Counted from the first letter of the stretch, positions 39,301 through 46,230 are shown. The stretch: DNA of 64,000 bases from Ananas comosus (GCF_001540865.1 NC_033625.1:11692717-11756716), one strand, 5' to 3'. Made by a program: numbers and translations. Notes: generated from the letters alone by a model not told the origin.

Positions 39301-40477
39301 TATTTTTCCAGCTATATTACCTTTTAGTACTTATGTGGCATTTGTATCGTGCTGTGGGCAATATTTTTTCTCTAACATTAAATAAATATAAAATAAGTCG
39401 AAATATTTTTAAAATTATAAAATTTTAAAGTAAAAAAATTAGAAATTTAAGAACCAAAAATAAAATTAATTGAAAAGTTCAGGACAGGTAGTAGTGCAAT
39501 ACACTTGTTTCTGAGAAGACAGATGCCTGGCTTGAGCAATAGTGTGAAAAAGGCTTGATTAGTCTAATGAGAAACAAATAAGCACTAATAACATCTCAAA
39601 TAAAGCACTTAATAATGGATCATTTTAGTTCTTTAATAATAAAGATGCCATCATGGATAAAGCACATTCAAGGATTCTCTATGCTCTAAGATCAGTGACG
39701 TATTAAAACAAAATCTTCTTTAGTTTAACCTTTCAATCTCCGTTTTTTTTTTTCTCACTCAAAGCAACCCCACCACTTCGTTCAAATCCTCTCTACCTCT
39801 TCTCTCTCTCGCTCTCTCTCTCTCTCCCCTTATTCAAAAACTTCTTTCCTTTTTACCTTCTTTTACTCTTTTTTCCATATAAAGAAAAGAAAAAAGAAAA
39901 AAAGCACTTTCTTGAAGTCTTCGTTGTTGGCTCCGCTATATATTAAACTCGAGTTCAGCAACTCATCGCAACTTGTATTCTTGCATAACTGAGAAGGGAG
40001 AAATAATGCTCATGACAGTTGCCCCGCAAATAAATGTTGTATTCAAACAAGATCTTTAGGAATTAATTTAGAATAAAAAAAAATTCTTTTCCTTTTGTTG
40101 TCTCTGGTACAACACAATTTGGCATAATTTAGGGTGTTGTAGAAATAATTAATTGGCTTTTCAAAATATTTGGCTGGATGTCAATTGGATCTCTCCTTTC
40201 GCTCCTATTATTGTTTAATTTTGTGAAGTTTATGCTCTTAGTAGTCCTCTTTTTTCAGCTTAAATTTTTTTTTTTTAAAAAAAAAAACGAACAAAAACTT
40301 AAATGCTTTATGCAGGACTTTTCCATGAAGAAATTCCGAGCATCTTGTACATTTCATTTCGCATTTCAATTTATTTGGAGATACATGAAGACGAAAATGT
40401 CTGCCACAATGCTTGTGGCCGTTGGAGTGGCAGGTCTAGCCATTGCATATGCCATGAGAAAGAAGTTCAATGCATAA
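4880..40477 (+). CDS. LACTB2-like metallo-beta-lactamase-fold hydrolase, ten exons, 5' end missing
   Basis: Joined exons: 4880-5034, 12514-12696, 13850-13925, 24448-24525, 31071-31156, 31801-31874, 33126-33171, 34055-34164, 36716-36890, 40316-40477. All nine introns are GT-AG, and the phases fit throughout to give about 381 residues with one terminal stop. The metal-binding motifs appear in order: [10 protein letters not shown] (HxHxDH), GHTDGH, VGDH and PMHGR. They are followed by a LACTB2-type winged-helix segment (exon 9) and a last exon with a hydrophobic stretch ([18 protein letters not shown]) ending in a basic tail, RKKFNA. This suggests a Zn-dependent hydrolase of the LACTB2-like plant family, perhaps tail-anchored; the substrate is unknown. 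Relatives are near 520 residues by memory, so about 140 N-terminal residues are absent here. The introns hold nearly all the transposons of the left half, yet the reading frame is intact. Confidence 0.88.
5763..6020. mobile_element. MITE, relative of 313-541
   Basis: The ends AGAGAGTTGGGCTAGAATAC and GTATTCCAGCCCAACTCTCT are nearly perfect inverted repeats. The interior also pairs (GATAGCAAAAGG with CTTTTGCTATC). It lies in the intron after exon 4880-5034. Confidence 0.85.
6065..6605. mobile_element. Long foldback MITE with TIRs AGAGTAGGTCTTGTGTGC
   Basis: The terminal AGAGTAGGTCTTGTGTGCTA recurs inverted at 6586-6605. Pairing continues inward for roughly 200 bases per arm, through the GGAGCACGGAGGCCTCC and CGTTTTCGATGATAG segments. 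(TA)n lies on both sides. No coding content. Confidence 0.88.
7297..8307 (-). pseudogene. Transposase C-terminal tail, still open (336 codons)
   Basis: Unbroken frame rich in Ser, Asp, Tyr and Gln, including a GGGGG run and many SYG/YGS repeats. It continues the transposase frame past the TAA near 8314, so it is the separated tail of that gene rather than a gene of its own; no start ATG opens it. The low complexity suggests a disordered tail. Confidence 0.7.
7297..10899 (-). pseudogene. hAT transposase with BED finger and DUF659, disrupted
   Basis: On the minus strand translation starts at 10899 ([16 protein letters not shown]). It opens with a BED zinc finger (CNYCNMVG...H...C), about residues 25-60, and a charged linker. 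A DUF659 region follows near 10055-9730 ([28 protein letters not shown]). A hAT dimerisation region lies near 8721-8590 ([18 protein letters not shown]) and a Ser/Tyr-rich tail at 8307-7297. The frame breaks at a poly-A run near 10265-10280. TAG near 10131 and TAA near 8314 stop it, and at least one more shift is needed around 9660-9730. An intron probably lies around 9130-9240. Such proteins cut and join the element's ends in the nucleus; this copy cannot make one. Confidence 0.85.
12386..12426. repeat. (CT)n then (TA)n microsatellite
   Basis: Attached to the right end of the split MITE, in the same order as beside the other MITEs of this kind. Confidence 0.9.
12514..12696 (+). CDS. Hydrolase gene exon: start of the metallo-beta-lactamase fold
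   Basis: 61 codons after AACTAG and before GTAAGG. It begins [15 protein letters not shown] and ends near [16 protein letters not shown], the first strands of the fold. The intron before it (7479 bp) carries three MITEs and the 5.2 kb hAT element. Confidence 0.88.
12697..13849. other. Intron without recognised elements
   Basis: T-rich intron sequence between two hydrolase exons. The short frames at 13566-13807 on either strand match nothing. Nothing else is seen. Confidence 0.6.
13850..13925 (+). CDS. Hydrolase gene exon with the HxHxDH metal site
   Basis: It encodes [16 protein letters not shown] followed by [10 protein letters not shown], the hallmark zinc motif of the superfamily. Acceptor TTCAG, donor GTATG, phase 1 at its end. 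The following intron is 10522 bp, the largest in the window. Confidence 0.9.
14047..14393 (+). mobile_element. hAT-type MITE, degraded
   Basis: Ends CAGGGATTTAAGTG and CTACTTAAACCCTTG with the usual interior (CATGGAATGTTTATTTTC, TTGAAGTAATTACTTGC). It is more diverged than the other copies and no clear target duplication remains, so it looks older. Confidence 0.8.
14727..15043 (-). mobile_element. LTR fragment (TGTCATGCCCCGAGCC start)
   Basis: The start resembles the reversed ends of the longer LTRs at 44095, 60058 and 62805 (TGTCACGCCC). It is cut short by the TRIM at 15044. Confidence 0.4.
15044..15759 (+). mobile_element. TRIM remnant holding a hAT-type MITE
   Basis: A short LTR (15044-15136, TGTGACGG...GTTGTAA) is followed by internal sequence GCTGGAAGTGTGAGACTGG, shared with the TRIMs at 26.8 and 30.0 kb. 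After the nested MITE come a purine stretch (AAAAGGGAGGACTC) and a second LTR from 15719 (TGTGATGTCCCAGTAG), cut by the LTR at 15760. Confidence 0.55.
15228..15686 (-). mobile_element. hAT-type MITE nested in a TRIM, internally duplicated
   Basis: Perfect 8 bp duplication ATGAGGAC (15220-15227, 15687-15694). It lies opposite to most other copies. At 459 bp it is long because 15407-15526 is repeated, diverged, at 15527-15647 (period 120). Confidence 0.9.
15760..18412 (-). mobile_element. Long LTR (about 2.65 kb), minus orientation
   Basis: Minus-strand start TGTCACGGCCGAG at 18412 and end GGAGCGTGACA at 15760. It resembles the LTR at 60058-62804 along its length: GATTCGCCACA near 15890, the conserved hairpin at 16294-16313, a GAGCAGTGGTGATCGATGC stretch near 16715. 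No matching 5 bp duplication is seen (AAACT left, CCCTC right), so it is probably one LTR of a truncated element. The start contains an inverted repeat, TGTCACGGGCCGA with TCGGCCGTGACA. A (GA)n tract lies at 18335-18362. Confidence 0.55.
18413..18802. other. Unclassified GC-rich sequence between two LTRs
   Basis: Possibly internal sequence of the element whose LTR ends at 18412. No coding frame was recognised. Confidence 0.35.
18803..19915 (-). mobile_element. LTR fragment of the 52-54.4 kb solo-LTR group
   Basis: It starts TGTCACACTCGGGCCCCAGC and shares AGCGGAAGCC...CCGGCACGTG...CAGACCCG with 62805 onward. It carries the conserved hairpin at 19235-19256 and the conserved block 19430-19650. 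The right part is lost or diverged before the TA-rich tract at 19915-19980. Confidence 0.6.
19985..21100 (-). mobile_element. Second copy of the 2.1-2.8 kb LTR, interrupted by a MITE
   Basis: 20160-20289 resembles 2320-2470 (GAATTT..GAAAATTGA.TCACGC, AATTTCTCAAATGAAATGATA). The MITE 20290-20633 splits it. Ends are not defined. Confidence 0.4.
20290..20633 (+). mobile_element. hAT-type MITE, standard 344 bp form
   Basis: Ends CAAGGATTTAAGTGCC and GGCACTTAAATCTTTG. Flanks GTCTCAAC and GCCTCAAC are a 7 of 8 duplication. Confidence 0.92.
21150..21745 (+). pseudogene. Ty3/gypsy pol remnant: end of integrase and beyond
   Basis: The translation contains TPYQTLYG near 21170 (end of the integrase core) and then a frame from 21318 with [14 protein letters not shown] and [11 protein letters not shown], typical of the gypsy integrase tail. 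A shift near 21540 breaks it; the downstream frame continues [13 protein letters not shown]. Only about 200 codons of pol remain, with stops before 21318. The element would have copied itself through RNA; this piece cannot. Confidence 0.75.
21746..22705 (+). mobile_element. Probable 3' end and LTR of the gypsy remnant
   Basis: Contains a TATA-like CTATAAATAG near 22340, a CT-rich stretch from 22395 and a TGTTACA end near 22705, all fitting an LTR. The left end of the LTR could not be fixed. The open frames on both strands at 21569-22258 look accidental. Confidence 0.4.
22706..22921 (+). mobile_element. Partial TRIM: internal end plus LTR 22780-22921
   Basis: TGTGACATCCCAATAGTC...GGGACGTTACA forms an LTR like those at 26.8-27.3 kb. 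It is preceded by internal sequence ATGAGGACATTATAG and a purine tract. The 5' LTR is missing. Confidence 0.55.
22924..23266 (+). mobile_element. hAT-type MITE, 343 bp, perfect duplication
   Basis: Ends CAAGGATTTAAGTGCC and GGCACTTAAAACCTTG. The duplication GTTACAGT is perfect (22916-22923, 23267-23274). The insertion lies two bases past the TRIM LTR end. Confidence 0.95.
23398..23763. mobile_element. Foldback MITE with TIRs AGGTAAAAATGTATAAAACT
   Basis: The left end recurs inverted at 23742-23763 (AAGTTTTATACATTTTTACC). The inner parts also pair: ATTTTGATTGGACTACCCAATC with GATTAGGTAGTCAGATTAAAAT. A relative lies near 37376-37720. Confidence 0.8.
23764..24447. other. Intron sequence without recognised elements
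   Basis: Right part of the 10.5 kb intron, ending at the acceptor TTGTAG. No repeat or coding signal seen. Confidence 0.55.
24448..24525 (+). CDS. Hydrolase gene exon ([19 protein letters not shown])
   Basis: The acceptor is TTGTAG and the donor GTACTT. It completes the GLSV codon split from the previous exon and reads to NRIGK. The phase fits on both sides although its neighbours are 10.5 kb and 6.5 kb away. Confidence 0.87.
24526..25871. other. Intron sequence without recognised elements
   Basis: T-rich. Frames at 24823-25566 read as hydrophobic low-complexity and lack family resemblance. Confidence 0.55.
25872..26735. mobile_element. Element with long terminal inverted repeats, about 860 bp
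   Basis: The left end GGTTAATTTCATAAGTGCC and the reversed right end GGGGCAATTTCATAACTTACC pair. The match continues through CCCTTCAAAAGTCGTCAATATC and its inverted partner near 26655-26685. No coding content; the interior is T-rich. Confidence 0.6.
26787..27299 (-). mobile_element. Complete TRIM retrotransposon, 513 bp
   Basis: Two 152 bp LTRs (26787-26938, 27148-27299), TGT...ACA, flanked by a perfect 5 bp duplication ATCTC (26782-26786, 27300-27304). Read on the minus strand, a primer-binding-like TTTGATCACAGAGCC follows the 5' LTR and a purine tract ACGGGGGGAGTC precedes the 3' LTR. It has no genes, so it needs a partner's enzymes. The internal part shares GCCGGAAGTGTGAGATGAG with the 30045 element. 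Confidence 0.93.
27305..29402. other. AT-rich repeat-like intron sequence
   Basis: Looks like retrotransposon LTR sequence in minus orientation (motifs such as CCTGAGTAAGTAACC near 27800), but the ends were not found. It holds the tandem array at 28122-28316. Confidence 0.4.
28122..28316 (+). repeat. Tandem array of a ~24 bp unit, about 8-9 copies
   Basis: Unit close to GCATCAAAATAGCACC plus GGAAGGC, with point changes (GAAGGTACATC, CGAAAGCGC). The unit is a multiple of three but stops occur, so it does not look coding. Confidence 0.9.
29403..29729 (-). mobile_element. hAT-type MITE, reversed, perfect duplication
   Basis: Starts CAAGTATTAAAGTG and ends CACTTAAATTCTTG. TTTTAAAC at 29395-29402 and 29730-29737 is a perfect 8 bp duplication. 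Confidence 0.93.
30045..30591 (+). mobile_element. Cassandra-type TRIM with 5S rRNA-like LTRs
   Basis: LTRs at 30045-30211 and 30428-30591, both TGTGAGACCC...TCACA. A perfect 5 bp duplication TTGTA (30040-30044, 30592-30596) flanks it. TGGTATCAGAGC at 30214-30225 is a Met-tRNA primer site, and AAGGGGGGAGAA before 30428 is the polypurine tract. Each LTR contains a stretch like the 3' half of plant 5S rRNA (AGTTAAGTGTGCTAG, then GTCCTAGGATGAGTGACCCC and CTGGGAAGTC), the mark of Cassandra, which carries a polymerase III promoter there. There is no coding capacity. Confidence 0.95.
30137..30200 (+). repeat. 5S rRNA-derived segment in the 5' LTR
   Basis: Matches the 5S rRNA region from AGTTAAGCGTGCT through TGGGAAGTC with a few changes; a second copy lies near 30515-30580. 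It is not a 5S gene: only about half the RNA is present and it sits in an LTR. Confidence 0.85.
30597..31070. other. Intron sequence, possible old foldback element
   Basis: 30700-31020 shows weak inverted similarity between its ends (GCAATCTAGTCC region and the GGTCCTCGAACTATAAGGCAAG region read in reverse). Too decayed to call. Confidence 0.3.
31071..31156 (+). CDS. Hydrolase gene exon ([16 protein letters not shown])
   Basis: The acceptor is GGCAG and the donor GTATGA. It reads to QLEVISAP, which leads straight into the GHTDGH motif of the next exon, as the family order requires. Confidence 0.87.
31801..31874 (+). CDS. Hydrolase gene exon with GHTDGH and GDH metal motifs
   Basis: It begins [12 protein letters not shown] and ends LIVGDHCVG. 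The His of GHT and the Asp of GDH are the third and fourth metal-site elements of the fold. Acceptor CCTAG, donor GTAAGA, ending in phase 2. Confidence 0.9.
32107..32450 (+). mobile_element. hAT-type MITE, 344 bp
   Basis: Ends CAAGGATTTAAGTGCT and GGCACTTAAAACCTTG. Flanks GTGAATAT (32099-32106) and GTGAATAC (32451-32458) match 7 of 8. Confidence 0.93.
32451..34054. other. Introns around the 46 bp exon, nothing else seen
   Basis: Apart from the exon at 33126-33171, no repeat or coding feature was recognised. Confidence 0.55.
33126..33171 (+). CDS. Hydrolase gene micro-exon (46 bp)
   Basis: This short exon ([15 protein letters not shown]) lies between TTTTGCAG and GTCAGT and restores the frame between GDHCVG and [10 protein letters not shown]. 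Confidence 0.85.
34055..34164 (+). CDS. Hydrolase gene exon with the last metal-site histidine
   Basis: It reads [19 protein letters not shown] then [17 protein letters not shown]. The His of MHGR is the last metal ligand of the family. Acceptor ATGCAG, donor GTATGG, with a codon split that continues as [11 protein letters not shown] in the next exon. Confidence 0.9.
34592..34777 (-). pseudogene. Unidentified exon-like coding fragment, antisense in an intron
   Basis: On the minus strand a pyrimidine stretch and CCCATTTCAG lead into an open frame beginning [17 protein letters not shown], continuing [15 protein letters not shown] and [15 protein letters not shown], then a stop. The mixed composition looks like real protein, unlike the surrounding intron. 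I do not recognise the family. It may be a captured exon or the remnant of an inserted gene. Confidence 0.5.
34797..34980. mobile_element. Decayed MITE of the GCTAGAATACT group
   Basis: Right end AGTATTCTAGCCCTACTAT matches the family; internal pairing AATAGTGTTTACTA with TAGTAAACACTATT. The left end is unclear. Confidence 0.55.
34994..35536. mobile_element. MITE of the AGAGTAGGGCTACTATAC group, diverged
   Basis: Left AGTAGGGTTCTTGTACTGTTATGAGTAC, right ATCATACGTATAATAGTAAAATAGCC. The interior matches 6666-6934 and 54572-55095 at lower identity. A GT-rich tract follows at 35536-35572. Confidence 0.7.
35573..36365. mobile_element. Decayed MITE carrying a hAT-type MITE
   Basis: Interior TAGCTTCCAAATCGACGATTC and AGCTCCATCATCAAAATTGAC match the inverted arms of the same group. 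The nested MITE 36014-36345 lies near its right end. Confidence 0.6.
36014..36345 (+). mobile_element. hAT-type MITE, 332 bp, perfect duplication
   Basis: Ends CAAGGATTTAAGTGCC and GGCACTTAAAATCTTG. CTTATAAT at 36006-36013 and 36346-36353 is perfect. Confidence 0.95.
36716..36890 (+). CDS. Hydrolase gene exon: LACTB2-type winged-helix domain
   Basis: 58 codons beginning [16 protein letters not shown] and ending [15 protein letters not shown]. In LACTB2 proteins this region is the winged-helix C-terminal domain. Acceptor TTGTAG, donor GTCAGT. Confidence 0.9.
37376..37720. mobile_element. Decayed relative of the 23398-23763 MITE
   Basis: GCCATTTTGAATAGGCTATTTAAC and its inverted partner GGTGGTCAAATCAAAATGG pair, with the same interior order (CAACCTTTCAATTTC, AATTGCATAAAGTATGC). 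Confidence 0.55.
37780..39330 (-). pseudogene. Ty1/copia retrotransposon remnant (gag to integrase)
   Basis: Read from 39330 downward: a gag-like region ([19 protein letters not shown], near 38990), a glycine/arginine-rich stretch with a degenerate zinc knuckle ([14 protein letters not shown], near 38590), a protease start ([13 protein letters not shown] near 38470), a GAG-pre-integrase piece ([20 protein letters not shown] near 38260) and an integrase start ([13 protein letters not shown] near 37900). Shifts and stops separate them. Reverse transcriptase and RNase H are missing. The piece lies antisense in the last intron of the hydrolase gene. Confidence 0.85.
39331..40315. other. Rest of the last intron
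   Basis: Holds a (CT)n stretch near 39800-39825 and A/T-rich tracts. No coding signal apart from the exon that follows. Confidence 0.5.
40316..40477 (+). CDS. Hydrolase gene last exon with membrane anchor and stop
   Basis: It begins [15 protein letters not shown] after TATGCAG and ends RKKFNA-stop. The ~18-residue apolar stretch just before the basic tail fits a tail anchor, possibly for an organelle membrane (inferred). The 3' UTR follows; no clear AATAAA signal was seen. Confidence 0.85.
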   Translation, partial: DFSMKKFRASCTFHFAFQFIWRYMKTKMSATMLVAVGVAGLAIAYAMRKKFNA

Positions 40478-41430
40478 AATAAGTGGAGCACCCAAAAAAG
40501 TCTTATGCCAGGAGAATATCCAACATTCAATTGAAAGCAATAGGTATCATTCCTATCTAAGTATGTAAGCAGAGCCTAAACGAGTCTCAAGTAAGCATAT
40601 TATTTTGTTCGAAATTTGCACTTGGAGCTTTTGTTTCTCCGTTGAGCATGTGTATGACTGATCCAAAAAGGTGACTCTTACGTATCTAGCTTTATCTCTC
40701 TGTTCTTAATATATCTATGATATTGATCAATCTTTTCTCTGGAATTGTTCTTCTTCCTCTTCAGTCTTGGTACAAGTAACCTAAATGGTTAAAGCCATTC
40801 TGCTCCAATCCCGATCCGCCCAACGTCTCTAACATATTCTATTCATCCAGAGCAAACCAGTCCAGATCTCGCTGTCTTGTCCCTCACTTGGAATCTATCT
40901 ATATATCTCATTGATGTAGTCGAGATTTGGCTACAAATGATTGGGATCCGCATTTAGGTGCACCAGGTCGTCCTCAAAAGCCGGTCAATGGTCTTAAACT
41001 GCAAGGATTCGTTGTATTCACGCGAATAAAGGTGCTGCACTTCTGTCAATTTTTTCTTGTCTTTTCGTTCAATTAGAACCAAATTATCTAGAAAGTTTGC
41101 CACACGTTTTCTTTGGGTACAGTCCCGAGCATATGGAGTATGGTGTGTATCATCCCACTGTGCATCATCTCTGAGTAACATGCAATATAACCCTTTCGAA
41201 ACATCTATCTTGTTCTGCTTATCCTCCTTGTTTCTGGTCATCCTAACACTCCAGTTGTTCTAACTATCTTTGTATTCTTCTCATTCTTTTGAGGAAGTAT
41301 CTCACAAAAAGAAGGTTGAAGTAGCATCTGAATCACCACAGATGTCTTCTGAATTCACACGGATCACTGGTTGTCCTACTCACAAGCACTGCTACCCATT
41401 TTACGCATGTAAGCACTAGCAAATTTTTGG
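40478..41430. other. 3' flank of the hydrolase gene
   Basis: 3' UTR then unassigned sequence. A minus-strand frame at 40954-41241 (95 codons, reading RKRVANFLDNLVLIERKDKK) has plausible composition but no recognised family and no clear splice sites, so it is noted, not called. Confidence 0.45.
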
Positions 41431-41940
41431 TGGGTTTTTTTTGCAATTGGCCCCCAGGAAAAAATTAATTTTAAAAATAGTTCTAACAAATTTATATTTG
41501 TAAAAATGGTCTTGACCCTGCCACACAAGCGTCACGTCAGCGCCATGCGAGCGGGGCCGGGGCCAGGTAGTAAGTTGAACACGGTGACACGGTGAAACTA
41601 TTCACTGTATTCTTTTTGTATTACTACCCTGCCCGAGATCCCACCCGCCTCTCTCGCTCGATCTCTCTATCTCTCTCTCTCTCTGTGGCCCACCCCGTCG
41701 ACGCCATCGTCGTCGGCCTCTCTCGCCTGACCTGTTTTTCTACCCTCATTCTCTCTTACCTAGTACTCCCTACCTCTCTCTCTCTATCTTTCTCTCTGTG
41801 GCCCACCCAGCCGCTGCCGTCGCCACCCTCTTTCGCCCGAGAACCCTTCTATCACGTCCCGACATCTGCCTATTTGGTCGGATTCGGGAACGCCAACAGA
41901 CCGCCGAACGGCCAGAGTGTTTTCTGTACGTCCTAGGCGT
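41430..41940. other. Unclassified repeat-like sequence
   Basis: The opening TTGCAATTGGCCCCCAGG followed by AAATTGGTC-style wording resembles 46105-46210 next to the mobile-domain pseudogene, so it may be an end of the same kind of element. CT-rich frames here look accidental. Confidence 0.35.
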
Positions 41941-42388
41941 CACAATTCATACAAAGCATGAGGTTCCAACCAGGAACAATAGTCAAGCAAGGATTGCATA
42001 AGAAAGTATCAAAAATATAAATACAACTATACTATTACAAACATTCGTCTCAGGTTTTACATATTATAATTTGATTTACATTTAACTTCCAAATACAATC
42101 GATACTATTACAATTATTATTACAAGTTTGTTTCTTTCACTTCTATACCCCTAAGCTAGACTGACTTGGGGTACCGCTATCTCTGGTCTCGGTGGTAGGG
42201 CGCTATCTACGGAGCTACGCCCTTTCCTCGCGTCGTCGCGCCGCTCATGTGTGAACCTAAAACTTCCAAAAAAAACGTGGGGTGAGAATTATATAAATAT
42301 AGTTCTTAGTCGGTACGGTCACCCAAGGGAAGAGCTCGACTCACCAGGTCCAAAGGAGGCACTACAAACATGTTAGTCCAACAAATAT

Positions 42389-42390
<2 letters not shown>

Positions 42391-42466
<76 letters not shown>

Positions 42467-42494
42467 ATATGTATATATATGTATATATATATAT
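42391..42494. repeat. (TA)n microsatellite with GT interruption
   Basis: About 65 bases of TA, then GTGTGTGTA and more TA. Frames read through it (YIYIYI) are artefacts. Confidence 0.97.
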
Positions 42495-42889
42495 CATCAT
42501 ATATTTTATGCAACTAACAATTATCATGTTCATGCCTCACAACATGCAACAATGCAATCCAACATGTAACTATATAAGTCATGCAACTATGCAATCAACT
42601 AGTAGATCAACTGATACTACTTTCAATCCTGCTATTCATAGCTCATATCATCTAGCTTTTAAGGTTTCTACTATCTTAGGTTTTGCCATTTACTATTTGC
42701 TCACAAGGTTTCATCTATTTTTGATTCATATCATTTGCTCTTTACTTTTAAGGCTTTTACCACCTTAACCAAGCTATCCACCCGACTCGGCCTCGAGTCA
42801 ATTATTCGCGGACTACCGCGCACCCGGCTGTATCTCTACCACAGCTTGGCTGCTACAACAGCCCACTGCGCTATTTGACTTAGCCATTT

Positions 42890-43085
42890 TTCGGCGAAAT
42901 CGTCGCACACGCCAAACAATGGTTCAAGTCAACTGGCGGCATGATCCATAAATCGGCTTAACCATCTGGCGGCGAAATCGTCGCACACGTCGAACAATGG
43001 TTCAAGCCTCCCGGTGGTGAACTCTGCGCACACACCCGTTCCCCTTGGTATCAAACTCAGCAGCAAAATTGTCGCACACGACCTA
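42890..43085. repeat. Degenerate tandem repeat of a ~80 bp unit
   Basis: CGGCGAAATCGTCGCACACG and CAATGGTTCAAG recur, with a third weaker copy (AGCAAAATTGTCGCACACG). Confidence 0.75.
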
Positions 43086-44094
43086 GTCTTGATACCAAAG
43101 TCACCACAAGTCCTGGGATTCCGGAATCTATTTCTACGGCTCAAGGGTTATCTGCAAACCCTACAATGTTGACCTATCTAGGTTCGACCCATAAACATCC
43201 TAGTGGCTATTACTACTATAGGCCACAATCTAGGTTCAACCACGCTAGGTTCTATGTCATCTCTACCTAGATCTCAACTTCTAGGTTCACTTGTTCAACC
43301 TATATTTACTAACACTAGGTTCAATGCCATTCATGTCCAACCTATGTTCACGACACTAGGTTCAGTGCCACTCGATCTACTTGACATCCTACTTGTCCAC
43401 ATCGAGTATCCATAGACTTCACATTCTTGTTTTTCAATGTCGAGTTCTCTAATCTACAGAGAGTTATCGACCCAAGTTCATATCTATATGAATCTAGCAT
43501 ATTTTGCAATATGTCAGCATGCATTCATCTAGTATTTCTATAATATGTCAACATGCATTCATCTAGCATTTCTACAAAATCCTCATTCTAAGCCCTCGTA
43601 TCGCTCTCCGATTGCTTGTCGGCACTTGCAATCGGCCTCCCGCGGCACTCGTTGTCCGGTTCGGCTTGAAGTCGTAATCGATCATCAACCGCACGTTAAT
43701 CCGCAACCTAGAGATGTTTGGGACCCGTTTCTAACCTTCAATTAGAGAGCTAAAGGGTTAATTTGCATTAAAACCCTTCAAATTTCAAAACCCTCATTCT
43801 AAGCTCTAACATGAGATGATCTTCAAATACTCCAAAATTAAATGGAGAAACATGCTAGAAATACTCTAGACACCCCTAAAACATCATGCATGAAGGATTT
43901 AACCAAAATCCAAAATACTCATCAAAATACGAACGAGTCGGAAGCACGCCGCTCAAACGAGCGCACGAAGACTTGAACCGTCGCCTCCCATGCGTTCCCA
44001 AGGTCATTCTCCTCCAAAATTCAAAGTTTGGGAGAGAGATATAGAGAGGGTAGGGAGAAATCTAGAGAGAGGAGAGAGCTTCTCTGTCACGCCC

Positions 44095-46100
44095 CGGATT
44101 ACACAATTTCCGGGCACGTCGACAAATCCGCCGTATACAAAGAATTTTCCTTGTATACGAAGTGTATCGGTAACTGAAAATATACAATACTACAACCAGT
44201 AGTATAAAGCTGTAAAGAAACCAAACATGTAGAATAAAACAAGTCTCACATACATACAACAAAACGCTATACAAAGGTACTCGCTCCAGCGAGTTATAAC
44301 AACTGTATGTACATGAACTCAACAAAATAAACCGAAACTACCTGCAGCGGTGGATCCTCTATCTCAGCAACTCGTCGGGTAGGGCTCTAACTCGCGACGC
44401 CCTTGCCTCGATCAGCCTCGGAAGGCGAAGCAACTGAAACCGGTGGCTCTGCAAAATAGTGGTAACAACTGGACGTGAGAACTACTGTAAAAACAAGTAG
44501 TCCTCAGTGGATACCGCCCTCAACATCATCGGCCTACCCAGTAAGACTACAGTCAGAAACAAACTAGTAGTTAAAGCTGGAAAGAAATCTACAGCTACCT
44601 GCCACTACACTATATCCAACTGTAGTAACTGTCAAATCTGACCCAATCTCAATAGGGACTGTGAACACACCCGTCCCGGGGACTGTGAACGCACCCGTCT
44701 CGTCTGTCTAAGCCATGCTACCTCCACGCAAAACAGTCCGTGGATAGCAAAACTAGTCAGTGACATCAACGCGAAAGCACAATGCCAAATTCCGGAGCGG
44801 CAACTCATGGGCGCGATCCAACCGAGTATGCAAGCGTATCTCTGTCGAGCTCAATCAGGCTCTCACAGGCTAAAGTCAAGAAAATAAGTCCAATTGGCTA
44901 CTAACCACTAGTCACGTGCCCTCGACACAATCGGATCTCGAAATGACCAAATTCGGGTCCACCGATAACCGCAACTACACCCACTAGTCCAGAACAGTCT
45001 AAACACTACTGTAAAAATAGACTCGGCATCCCACGAGTGTAACAGTAAATTAGACTACCTGGGGTACTCACCACAAGAACACTGCAACTGCATAAAAGTA
45101 CAACTGCCCCTAAGGCTAAATCAGGTAGTTTAACGTATGACAGGTTCCGAACACTGATTTTCTCCTATGTTTTATCTAAGTTTAACATGTATGATTAATA
45201 ACAGCTAATAACATGCTCCCAATTCAGTTAATATGTCTAAAACATACCTACTCCTGAATTTGAGCTAAACAATAACAACTTATAATATTAACGATACATG
45301 TCGACCAACAATATTATAGGAGTAGAATTTCGATGATAAACCCACCTCGATCGCTAATCCAATCCGGCGCGACGTTGAGAACAGTGGAATCGCACCCTCG
45401 CCTGGCCTCCTCGCGACGCTACGGCGACAAACGTGCGTTCGAACGGCTCCGCGACGCGATGTCGGCGACGAACGCTCCACTTGAGCTCCTCCTCCTTGCG
45501 TACGGCTCCAGAGAAATACAAAGAGACAAGAAAACAAAGAAATGCCCACCTTGACATGTTGATAAGCTTTCATAGGAAATGCACGTGGCAACCAAAGCCA
45601 CACTTAGTCTAAGTACTAATATATATATATATATATATAAAAGGATACTACATTCTCTCTCTAGGTTGTGTGTGTGTGTGTGCGCATAAAATGGTTGAGG
45701 GAAAAGGGAAGGGGATGAAGCCCCTTTTAAGATCAAACCCCCACCATTAATTACAAGTTTGCCACTCTTACTGTGCACTTTTCGGGCTCGGGGTCCGGAC
45801 CTTGCACTCAGGGTCCGGACCCCGTAGGTTCAGAAATTCTGCAAATTTCAAACTTAGCCAAAATTTCAGCCTTTTGCCATTTTTTCTCCGTTTTCGCTTG
45901 TTTTCGCTCCGTGGGTCTCTGATTCATCTTTAATCGTACCGAGACCCCCAAAACATATTTTTGAGCGCGTTTAGATAACCGTTTCATCCACGCTTTGCCG
46001 GATTCCGGCCAAAGTCCAATCTAGCTATTCGAATTCCGTCTTCGTGTCCAACACGCACCGAAAGCATTCCGATGCACCCGAACTTCACCGGAACTACTCC
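44095..46100 (-). mobile_element. LTR of the hairpin-bearing group (TGTCACGCCCCGG)
   Basis: Hairpin at 44479-44503, before CTCAGTGGATACC. Near 45785-45830 are two GGGTCCGGACC palindromes, which look like promoter elements of this LTR. The far end (a TGT in reverse) was not located. Frames at 45280-45778 are not trusted. Confidence 0.5.
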
Positions 46101-46230
46101 AAGAATAGGGCTTTTTTATAAAATGACCCTGTAGAATTCTGAAATTGGCAAAATAATCCTGTGAAAATTTTATTTGTAAAACTAACCCTCCTTTCACCAC
46201 GTGGGTGCCACGTTAGGTATTTCTCACAAA

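Larger units (their letters stand above)
41941..44094 (-). mobile_element. LTR of the hairpin-bearing group
   Basis: Carries the hairpin at 42286-42305, beside GTGGGGTGAG as in the other LTRs. Also holds a (TA)n tract (42391-42494), a tandem repeat of GGCGAAATCGTCGCACACG (42890-43085) and repeats of CTAGGTTCA (43180-43370). The exact ends were not fixed; its right end abuts TGTCACGCCCC at 44095. Confidence 0.5.

Noticed and set aside
40954..41241. Minus-strand frame of 95 codons
   Set aside because: Plausible composition but no family, no splice sites and no second line of evidence.
42370..42768. Frame rich in YIYIYI
   Set aside because: Product of a (TA)n microsatellite.
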